Shown piece after piece: positions 1-5,519 of a DNA stretch of 9,591 nt. This DNA comes from UBA8653 sp963978155 (GTDB lineage Bacteria; Planctomycetota; Phycisphaerae; Phycisphaerales; SM1A02). The stretch lies in assembly GCA_963978155.1 (NCBI GenBank), contig CAXBRK010000079.1:1-9591 (forward strand). The letters are read 5' to 3'. Below the pieces are notes generated by a model. The model did not search any database and was not told the DNA's origin. It saw only the letters and a program-made list of their open reading frames with translations. The position numbers and the translations under genes were made by a program. Numbering within the stretch: the stretch's first letter is position 1; each line of letters starts with the position of its first letter.

Positions 1-724
1 CCAATGCCGCAACCCGTTCGTACTGGTGGACGCCCACCGCCGCGCCGACCCGGAGACGTCCCCGTTCATCCCGGCAGGCCATTGGATGGGAGCGCACCTT
101 CTCGATGTCGCGCATGGTGATGAGCCCGGCGAGGTGGCCTGATTGATCCACCAACAGGAGTTTTTCAACGCGAGCATTGTTCAGCAGGGCTTCGGCTTCC
201 TCGAGGGTGGTCTCCGCGGGAGCGGTGACCAGATTTTCTCGAGTCATCACTTCTTGAATTCGAGCCTCGCTGCCCGAAGCCCATTTCATGTCCCGGCTGG
301 TCAGAATGCCCACCAAGCGTCCTCGTGAGGTGCCATCCTCGGTGATGGGGAAGCCTGAGACATGGTGGGTGGCCATCAAGGTTCGGGCTCGGTCCAGCCC
401 GTCATCGGGCCGCAAGGTGACCGGATCGGAAATCACCCCGTTCTGGCTTCGTTTGACCGTTCGGACGGCCGTGGCCTGGGATTCGACGTCCAGATTCTTG
501 TGAACGATGCCGATTCCGCCCTCTTGGGCCAAGGCGATGGCCAGTGGGGCCTCCGTCACGGTGTCCATGGGGGCGGACAGCAGCGGGATCCCGATGCGAA
601 TCCCCCTGGTGAGGCGGGTTTCGGTACTTGCAGCATCAGGTGTGATGTTTGAAGCGGCAGGAACGAGGAGGAGGTCGTCGAAGGTGACACCTTCGCCCAG
701 AATTTTGTCTTCCAATGAGGCCAT
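1..724 (-). CDS. guaB: IMP dehydrogenase, N-terminal part (cut by the window edge)
   Basis: Inosine-5'-monophosphate dehydrogenase makes XMP from IMP with NAD+, the committed step of guanine nucleotide synthesis in the cytosol. The first 241 residues are visible on the minus strand. They start MASLEDKI, followed by the family's N-terminal signature TFDDLLLVPA (14-23), SAPMDTVTE (50-58) and GGIGIVHKN (69-77). A tandem CBS (Bateman) module follows: CBS1 at about 97-146, with GFPITEDG and VGILTSRD, and CBS2 at about 158-210, with EKLLLVD and GLITMRDIEK. The catalytic Cys loop and flap lie beyond the left edge, so activity cannot be judged. The frame is open throughout. The ATG at 724-722 fits the usual N-terminus. 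There is no Shine-Dalgarno sequence before it; an overlapping ATG 7 bases upstream is in another frame. It diverges from the PilT-like operon. The family assignment is secure. Confidence 0.96.
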   Translation of the reverse strand, partial: MASLEDKILGEGVTFDDLLLVPAASNITPDAASTETRLTRGIRIGIPLLSAPMDTVTEAPLAIALAQEGGIGIVHKNLDVESQATAVRTVKRSQNGVISDPVTLRPDDGLDRARTLMATHHVSGFPITEDGTSRGRLVGILTSRDMKWASGSEARIQEVMTRENLVTAPAETTLEEAEALLNNARVEKLLLVDQSGHLAGLITMRDIEKVRSHPMACRDERGRLRVGAAVGVHQYERVAAL

Positions 725-729
725 AGTTC

Positions 730-758
730 ATTGTGGTGTTCTGACCCCGAATCGTCAA
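730..758 (-). promoter_or_regulatory. Predicted sigma70-type promoter of guaB, probably leaderless
   Basis: Read on the minus strand, TTGACG (plus-strand 758-753) lies 17 bases before CACAAT (735-730). This matches the -35 box at 5 of 6 positions and the -10 box at 4 of 6, with ideal spacing. The -10 box ends only 5 bases before the guaB ATG. Normal initiation 6-7 bases downstream of the box would therefore fall on or next to the A of the ATG, giving an mRNA with no 5' leader. This agrees with the lack of a Shine-Dalgarno sequence. The prediction is by eye. Confidence 0.5.
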
Positions 759-786
759 CCGAAGCACCCCCGAACCGCGTTCATGA

Positions 787-815
787 TTCGTTGATTGGGT
801 CGTATCCGCTATTCT
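787..815 (+). promoter_or_regulatory. Weak candidate promoter for the PilT-like operon
   Basis: The divergent gap of 138 bases (725-862) should hold the promoter of the rightward operon. The best -10 candidate I see is TATTCT (810-815; 4 of 6 matches). A poor -35, TTCGTT (787-792), sits 17 bases upstream. TTGATT at 791-796 is a better -35 but would leave a spacer of only 13 bases. Transcription would start near 822, giving a leader of about 40 bases. The -35 is weak, so this is tentative. Confidence 0.25.
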
Positions 816-830
816 GGGCGACTTGACTCG

Positions 831-843
831 GCGGCTAGGCCGC
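831..843 (+). other. Small GC-rich inverted repeat in the leader of the PilT-like gene
   Basis: GCGGC (831-835) and GCCGC (839-843) are perfect 5-base inverted repeats around TAG. They could form a short hairpin in the 5' leader, ending 7 bases before the GGAGG ribosome binding site. The stem is short and no T-tract follows, so it is not a terminator. Chance occurrence in GC-rich DNA is quite possible. Confidence 0.2.
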
Positions 844-850
844 GAACTTT

Positions 851-855
851 GGAGG
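851..855 (+). promoter_or_regulatory. Shine-Dalgarno GGAGG that favours the TTG start at 863
   Basis: GGAGG lies 7 bases before TTG at 863. The next two genes of the operon also have strong sites (AGGAG with a spacer of 6, AGGAGG with a spacer of 7). The alternative in-frame ATG at 893 has no such site. This is the reason for choosing the TTG start. Confidence 0.6.
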
Positions 856-862
856 CTTTGCT

Positions 863-2029
863 TTGGGACACGCCGCTGAATCTGGTTCAATTATGGCCAA
901 CCCCGTCCACCACGATGCGGGAACCGAAGCGGGGGAGGGGCTGAAGGCTTGGCGTCTCTACCTGCGGACTTGTATTGAGAACGCCGCTTCCGACTTGCAC
1001 ATCAAATCAGATGCTCCCCCGAAGATCAGGATCCGGGGTGAGCTTCGCAAGATGGCCGCGCCCAACTGCACCAAGGACTTGATGTTCCAAATTGCGAAGG
1101 ATGTGCTCGACGAATCGCAGTACGCCATGTTCTCGCAAAAGGGTCAGATTGACTTCGCCTACGACTATGAATCCACGAACTCGGACGATGATGTGGTTCG
1201 CCGCTTCCGGGTGAACTTGTTCATGGCCCGAGGCAAGCCGGCCATCGCCGCCCGTTTGATCACCAGCCAGATCATGGACTTTGAAAGCTTGAACCTCCCG
1301 GAAGTTCTGGGTGATGTGTCCATGCGGGCCCAAGGGTTGATCTTGTTCGCTGGGGTGACCGGTTCGGGCAAGTCGACTTCGATCGCTTCGATGCTGCAGT
1401 ACGTCAATCAGCGCAAACGCTGTCACATCGTCACCATCGAAGACCCCATCGAATACTTGTTCCAAGACGACAAAGCCAACATCAACCAGCGTGAGGTCGG
1501 CATCGACTGCCTGTCCTTCAACGAGGCTCTCCGGGCCCTGGTGCGGGAAGACCCCGACATCGTGCTCGTGGGTGAAATGCGGGACTACGAAACCTTCGAG
1601 GCTGCGATCCGAGCGGCTGAAACCGGCCACTTGGTCTTCGGAACCATCCACGCGTCCTCGGCCTGGCAAACCTTCGGCCGGATTTATGACCTCTTCCCGG
1701 AAGGCGAGCGAGAGCAGATCCGCAAGCTGCTGTCCTACAACCTGCAGGCCATCATCTACCAACGGTTGTTGCCCACCCTGAAGCCAGAAGTGGCGCGGGC
1801 CCCGGCTCTTGAAATCTTGCTCAACACCCCGATTGTGCAAAAATACATCTTCGAAGGCCGAGAAAAGGATCTCCTTGAGGTCATGAAGAACAGCACCGAT
1901 GAAGGGATGCAGGACTTCACCACCGCCCTCGCCAACCTCGTGGAAAGCGAAATGGTGCACCACAAGGTTGCGATCGAAGCAAGCCCCCGTCCCGAAGAAC
2001 TCAAGATGCGTCTCAAGGGCATCGGCTAA
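863..2029 (+). CDS. PilT-family ATPase (type IV pilus retraction/secretion ATPase family)
   Basis: This is a cytoplasmic hexameric motor ATPase of the type II/IV secretion superfamily. PilT proteins classically power pilus retraction. All catalytic elements are present: Walker A GVTGSGKST (164-172, K170), Asp box IEDPIEY (192-198), Walker B DIVLVGEMRD (232-241, E238) and His box ETGHLVFGTIHAS (253-265, H256 and H263). The N-terminal PAS-like domain carries ASDLHIKSDAPPKIRIRGEL. NQREVG follows the Asp box, as in PilT. Length is 388 residues from TTG 863, or 378 from the in-frame ATG at 893, slightly longer than typical PilT. The C-terminal motif usually written AIRNLIRE is degenerate here (TPIVQKYIFEG, 322-332). 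It is first in an operon with a pseudo-ATPase paralogue and a CvpA-like protein. No pilin or PilC gene is in view, so a role in true pilus retraction is not shown. PilU is an alternative, but the His-box wording is closer to PilT. Confidence 0.9.
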   Translation: MGHAAESGSIMANPVHHDAGTEAGEGLKAWRLYLRTCIENAASDLHIKSDAPPKIRIRGELRKMAAPNCTKDLMFQIAKDVLDESQYAMFSQKGQIDFAYDYESTNSDDDVVRRFRVNLFMARGKPAIAARLITSQIMDFESLNLPEVLGDVSMRAQGLILFAGVTGSGKSTSIASMLQYVNQRKRCHIVTIEDPIEYLFQDDKANINQREVGIDCLSFNEALRALVREDPDIVLVGEMRDYETFEAAIRAAETGHLVFGTIHASSAWQTFGRIYDLFPEGEREQIRKLLSYNLQAIIYQRLLPTLKPEVARAPALEILLNTPIVQKYIFEGREKDLLEVMKNSTDEGMQDFTTALANLVESEMVHHKVAIEASPRPEELKMRLKGIG

Positions 2030-2044
2030 GCCGGCTGCTTTTGC

Positions 2045-2049
2045 AGGAG
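2045..2049 (+). promoter_or_regulatory. Shine-Dalgarno AGGAG setting the ATG start at 2056
   Basis: AGGAG lies 6 bases before ATG 2056. An in-frame TTG at 2041 would add five residues, but this site would then lie inside the gene. The ATG is therefore the better start. Confidence 0.7.
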
Positions 2050-2055
2050 ACTTTC

Positions 2056-3744
2056 ATGTCTGCAATTTCACTTCCCACTCTTCTTGGTGATCTCGGCCCC
2101 TTGTGGTTGGTTTCGCCGATCAAGCCCATCTTGGCACTGTTGCCATTCTTGCCTTGGGCTTGGGCCATCTCCACTCACCTTGAAAAGGATGCCGATCGGC
2201 TGCTGCTTGGTCGCAACAAGTGGAACGCCATCCACATGAGTGCGGGCATCTTGGCCGTGCTTTCGGTGCTGTTTGTGCCCATCTTTTGGATCGGCTGGCC
2301 TTTGGCGATGGTGCTCTTGTTCACTCCAGTGTTCGTGTACGTGAGCGTTCGGAACCAGAAGTCAGACAGGCAATGGGAACCTTTGAACTTCCAGAAGCAC
2401 CTCGGTGACGATGGGAAGAAAGAGGACAAGAAGTTGCTGAAAGAGTTGCGGTACCAGTTCCTTGATGCTCAAGGTGTGCCCGCTTCTGTTCCCGAAGCCG
2501 AATCGGAAGCATTCCAAATCATGGCTGCAGCCTCTGAACTCCCATTTGGAGTTTTGGTGCGTGGGGCAACTCGGGTGGAGCTCCTGGTGACAGAAGCCGG
2601 CACGGTTGGGACTTCCGTCATCAACGGCCTCCGTGAGCAACTGGACCCCATGCCCGCCAAGATGGGGTTGAAGATCCGCGAGTTCTACTGCGGCCTTGCG
2701 GGCTTGGATGCGGCCGATCTTCGTCGACAGCAGTACGGCAAGTTCGGCCTGCAGGGGCAAGCTGGAAAGACCAACGTCAGCATGTTCTTGTCCGGAACCA
2801 AAAAGGGCCTCCATCTGCGTCTCGAGTTCGACATGGCTCGCCGGCTGAAGCGAGATTGGCACGAACTTGGCCTCACCGCATCCCAAGTGGAGTCTTTTGA
2901 AGGCCACTTTGACCTTGGTGCGGAAGGCGGATTTGTTCTGCTCTCCGCGCCGCCGTTGCAAGGCCTTTCCACCCTCTCGTACGGGTTCTTGGGACGGCAT
3001 GATGCGTATCTGCAAAATGTCCGAGCTCTTGAACGTCAGCCCCTGATCACTCTCGATGGCGTTGACATGATTGAGTACGACGCTGAGGAGTACACCGAGG
3101 GCTACTCGCGTCATCTCACGGCCGTGCTGCGTCGTGACCCCGACGTGGTGATGGTTGATCCCATTGACGACGACAAGGCCACGGTACGCACGTTGCTTGA
3201 AACCGACGAGCCGCCGGTCATGTATCTGCCGTTGCGAGCCGGGTCTCTGGGGGAAAGTCTGCAGAAGTTCATGACCCTTGCTGGTGGTGATGCCAAAGCT
3301 GCGGTGAAGAATCTCAAATATGTGGTGCATCAGCGGCTCGTGCGTCGCCCATGTCCCGATTGCTCGGTTCCTCTGAATGCAACCCCAGAGTTGCTGCAAA
3401 AACTCGGCTTGAGTGAAGAAGAGGGCGCTGGGCTCGTCAAGGGACTGGGTCAGGTTGAAGTGAAGCCTGGACGCTTTGAGACGTGCGATCGTTGTCACGG
3501 GTCTGGATTCAGTGGCGTGACTGGTGTGCTGGAAGTCTTGAAAGTCACCGACGAGATTCGCGGCCACTTGGCCAACAAAGACCTCAAGGCGGCACTGGTG
3601 GCCGCGCGACGCGAAGGCAAGATCAGTCTCCAAGAAGCGGCCGTCAAAGCCGCTGGTGAAGGTCGAACCACCATCGAAGAAATCAGCCGAGCCTTCGCTC
3701 CGGCCCGGAAGGCGGCCCCCGCCAATCAGGAGGCATCAGCATGA
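2056..3744 (+). CDS. Membrane-anchored PilB/GspE-like pseudo-ATPase
   Basis: The 562-residue protein has the PilB/GspE layout but no working nucleotide site. The N-terminal MshEN-type domain is replaced by hydrophobic segments at about 15-40 and 57-98 (the latter long enough for a hairpin), with basic cytoplasmic flanks. Residues 150-290 resemble the PilB N2 domain. The Walker A position reads SAPPLQGLST (297-306) where the family has TGPTGSGKST: the essential Lys is L304. The Walker B region DPDVVMVDPIDD (361-372) keeps the strand, but the catalytic Glu is P369. The His box (GHLVLSTLH in the family) is replaced by PPVMYLPLR. The zinc motif survives as CPDC (433-436) and CDRC (477-480), followed by FSGVTGVLEVLKVTDEIR, the counterpart of GRTGIYEVL. 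The reading frame is intact, so this is a diverged protein rather than a pseudogene. It lies 26 bases after the PilT-like gene and overlaps the next by 4. A scaffold or regulatory role beside PilT is inferred. Confidence 0.82.
   Translation: MSAISLPTLLGDLGPLWLVSPIKPILALLPFLPWAWAISTHLEKDADRLLLGRNKWNAIHMSAGILAVLSVLFVPIFWIGWPLAMVLLFTPVFVYVSVRNQKSDRQWEPLNFQKHLGDDGKKEDKKLLKELRYQFLDAQGVPASVPEAESEAFQIMAAASELPFGVLVRGATRVELLVTEAGTVGTSVINGLREQLDPMPAKMGLKIREFYCGLAGLDAADLRRQQYGKFGLQGQAGKTNVSMFLSGTKKGLHLRLEFDMARRLKRDWHELGLTASQVESFEGHFDLGAEGGFVLLSAPPLQGLSTLSYGFLGRHDAYLQNVRALERQPLITLDGVDMIEYDAEEYTEGYSRHLTAVLRRDPDVVMVDPIDDDKATVRTLLETDEPPVMYLPLRAGSLGESLQKFMTLAGGDAKAAVKNLKYVVHQRLVRRPCPDCSVPLNATPELLQKLGLSEEEGAGLVKGLGQVEVKPGRFETCDRCHGSGFSGVTGVLEVLKVTDEIRGHLANKDLKAALVAARREGKISLQEAAVKAAGEGRTTIEEISRAFAPARKAAPANQEASA
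3728..3733 (+). promoter_or_regulatory. Shine-Dalgarno AGGAGG inside the end of the upstream gene
   Basis: AGGAGG lies 7 bases before ATG 3741, within the last codons of the pseudo-ATPase gene. The start overlaps its TGA stop (ATGA, 3741-3744), the classic arrangement for translational coupling. Confidence 0.75.
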
Positions 3745-5327
3745 TCCTGTCTATTTTGATCATCATCGTGATTGCTCTGGCCGCGTTCTGGTGGGGCAAC
3801 CAAGGTGCGTTCTCCGCCCTGTTGCACATGCTCTGTGCTTTGGTGGCTGGGGCCGTCGCATTTGCCGCGTGGGAGCCATTGGCGTACATGCTTTTGAACG
3901 CCGGAGGCCTTCCCAAATTCATCCCTCAGTTCGCCTGGGGGCTTGGCTTGGCGGTGCCTTTCATTGTCACCTTTGTGATTCTGCGTGTTCTGTGCGATTC
4001 GTTGATCAAATCCAACCTGACTTTGCCCAAAGGGGCTGAGCTGGGGATCGGCGGGGTATGTGGCGCGGTCTCGGGCATTGTCTCCACAGGGATCTGTGTC
4101 ATTGCTTTTGGCCACATGCAAGTCCCTGGCGACATCATGGGCTTTTACGGCGTCAAGCGAGACCGTGGCGGCCAGCTGAAGACACGCAACAGCTTGTTGG
4201 TTCCAGTGCACAGCATCACCGCCGGTTTGTACAACACCTTGAGCACGGGAGCGTTTGCGACCGCCAAGCCTTTGGCGGAATGGTCGCCCGAACTCGACCG
4301 CAATACCACGTTGTTCCACGACACCGTTGATGGCGGAAAGGGTGCGGTGTCGATGCCGACCAACGCCGTGAAATTCACGGGTGATTTGCACCGCGTTCAA
4401 GCCGGACCCACGGGTGAATCTTTGGTGGTTGGTTTGGAATTCACGAGCAAAGCCATGGACCATGGCAACCGTCTCACCATCACCAACTCACAAGTTCGTC
4501 TCGTGTCTGACCAAGGTGAAGTTCAGCATCCTGAAGGTTGGTTTAGCCAATGGGGTTCGGCCGAAGGTCAGGGCTACTTCATGTACGACGCTGACACCAA
4601 TGTTGCGTCCAGCGAGCCTGGAACCAGCGGTGCAACCTTCCACTTTGCTTTCCCGGTGAAAGCTGGGTTTGCGCCCAGGTTCGTCCAAGTCAAAGGGGTT
4701 CGAATCGATCTGCGTGGACAAGAGGAAGCGCCGATCAGCAGCACACTTGCCGCGTACTACGCCAAGTCCACTGGCGCTCTTGCCGCAGCTGGTCCTTTTG
4801 AGATCCGCGATATCTCCCGTTCGGTCGACGTGACCAAACGTTTCAATGACATTCGAGCTGGTAAAAACGCGTTGCCGGCAGGGTTTACGGTGAACAGCGA
4901 CAACGAGATTGTTTCCGGGAACGGCATTCTCCAGTTGGGCGGCAAGCGTCCTCCTCGAAAGTTGCGCATCCAAGGCTTGGCCGAAATTTCTGGTGCCCGC
5001 ATGGTTGCCATCAATGTTTCTCGTGGCGAGCCTGCATGCCTGTTTGATGCCAAGCCAGCTGGCCCAGACTCGGTTCGTCTGCTGACGGACCCAGCGGCCA
5101 CCTACAGCCCGGTGGGATACATTTTTAAAGATCGCCGTGGATTGCAGATCAATTTGGATCCGGCTGGCCGCTTCCCCACGGTGGCCGATCTCCCTGCGTT
5201 GCCCAGTTCTGGCAGCCAAGAGTTGACATTGCTGTTCTACGTGACCGAAGGGGCCACTGTGACCGGCTTGAAGGTCGGCGAGCAAACCATCGGTACCTGT
5301 TTGGTCCCGGTCACGGCCAAGAACTGA
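3741..5327 (+). CDS. CvpA-like membrane protein with a large beta-rich, probably periplasmic, C-terminal region
   Basis: This 528-residue protein is not recognised as a named gene. Four hydrophobic segments lie at about 1-18, 24-52, 64-88 and 102-124, in a layout like the CvpA (colicin V production) family; this is a resemblance only. The loop between segments 3 and 4 is the basic one (R82, K90, K97). By the positive-inside rule it is cytoplasmic, which puts the C-terminal 400 residues in the periplasm. That part is rich in alternating beta-strand patterns. One section, about 218-330, has the feel of a DUF4352-like sandwich (ESLVVGLEFTSKAM, then NSQVRLVSDQGE). A second section near the end repeats the closing pattern (LTLLFYVTEGATVTGLKVG). 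No catalytic motif is apparent. It is the last gene of the PilT/pseudo-PilB operon and is translationally coupled to the pseudo-ATPase. It may be the envelope-spanning partner of that pair. Confidence 0.8.
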   Translation: MILSILIIIVIALAAFWWGNQGAFSALLHMLCALVAGAVAFAAWEPLAYMLLNAGGLPKFIPQFAWGLGLAVPFIVTFVILRVLCDSLIKSNLTLPKGAELGIGGVCGAVSGIVSTGICVIAFGHMQVPGDIMGFYGVKRDRGGQLKTRNSLLVPVHSITAGLYNTLSTGAFATAKPLAEWSPELDRNTTLFHDTVDGGKGAVSMPTNAVKFTGDLHRVQAGPTGESLVVGLEFTSKAMDHGNRLTITNSQVRLVSDQGEVQHPEGWFSQWGSAEGQGYFMYDADTNVASSEPGTSGATFHFAFPVKAGFAPRFVQVKGVRIDLRGQEEAPISSTLAAYYAKSTGALAAAGPFEIRDISRSVDVTKRFNDIRAGKNALPAGFTVNSDNEIVSGNGILQLGGKRPPRKLRIQGLAEISGARMVAINVSRGEPACLFDAKPAGPDSVRLLTDPAATYSPVGYIFKDRRGLQINLDPAGRFPTVADLPALPSSGSQELTLLFYVTEGATVTGLKVGEQTIGTCLVPVTAKN

Positions 5328-5332
5328 CCGTC

Positions 5333-5361
5333 TTGAGCCTTGCCTCTTTCGGGGCTACACT
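5333..5361 (+). promoter_or_regulatory. Sigma70-type promoter of the tRNA-Val gene
   Basis: TTGAGC (5333-5338) and TACACT (5356-5361) are separated by exactly 17 bases; each matches consensus at 4 of 6 positions. Initiation 7 bases downstream would fall near 5368, three bases before the mature tRNA 5' end at 5371. A small inverted repeat (GCCTC/GGGGC, 5342-5355) overlaps the spacer but has no T-tract, so it is not a convincing terminator for the upstream operon. Confidence 0.6.
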
Positions 5362-5370
5362 GGTCGTTCA

Positions 5371-5444
5371 CCGCCCTTGGCGCAGTTGGCTAGCGCACTT
5401 GCATGACACGCAAGGGGTCACTGGTTCGAGTCCAGTAGGGCGGA
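5371..5444 (+). tRNA. tRNA-Val, anticodon GAC
   Basis: A full 74-nucleotide cloverleaf can be drawn. The acceptor stem is CCGCCCT/AGGGCGG (7 perfect pairs) and the D stem is GCGC/GCGC. The anticodon stem is CTTGC/GCAAG around the loop ATGACAC, which gives U33 and anticodon GAC (reads GUC, and GUU by wobble). The variable loop is GGGTC. The T stem is ACTGG/CCAGT with loop TTCGAGT. The discriminator base is A. CCA is not encoded. The first pair is C1-G72, whereas most bacterial tRNA-Val genes begin G1-C72, and the loop has A32 with C38. The gene has its own promoter and terminator and sits 43 bases after the CvpA-like gene. Confidence 0.93.
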
Positions 5445-5459
5445 CTTGAGGAAGAATGG

Positions 5460-5493
5460 ACGCGGCCTCGCTTCGGCGGGGCCGTGTTCTTTT
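5460..5493 (+). terminator. Intrinsic terminator after tRNA-Val
   Basis: A 12-pair stem (5460-5471 with 5476-5487, including two G-U pairs) is closed by a TTCG tetraloop (5472-5475). TTCTTTT follows at 5487-5493. A UUCG loop on a C-G closing pair is unusually stable. It ends the tRNA transcript 15 bases after the mature 3' end and separates it from the oxidoreductase gene. Confidence 0.82.
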
Positions 5494-5519
5494 GAAGTCC
5501 ATTTCGTTAGCCTGAAGGC

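Noticed and set aside
143..794. Several overlapping plus-strand open frames of 60-100 codons at the left end
   Set aside because: They all lie opposite guaB, whose minus-strand frame is continuous and has a strongly conserved sequence.
1007..1963. 318-codon open frame on the minus strand opposite the PilT-like gene
   Set aside because: The plus strand carries all the PilT motifs; the antisense product is a shadow.
2362..3633. 423-codon open frame on the minus strand opposite the pseudo-ATPase gene
   Set aside because: The plus-strand frame shows GspE-like blocks, a zinc motif, a ribosome binding site and operon spacing; the minus-strand product has no recognisable domain.
2056..3744. Calling the degenerate PilB-like gene a pseudogene
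   Set aside because: There is no frameshift or internal stop, the ribosome binding site is good, it is coupled to the next gene, and the zinc motif is kept. Loss is confined to the nucleotide site, as in a selected pseudoenzyme.
5484..5519. Promoter for the FAD oxidoreductase in the short gap after the terminator
   Set aside because: The best -10 is TAGCCT (5508-5513; 3 of 6 matches) with no fitting -35. That is too weak to report as a feature, although some promoter must exist here or transcription must leak through the terminator.
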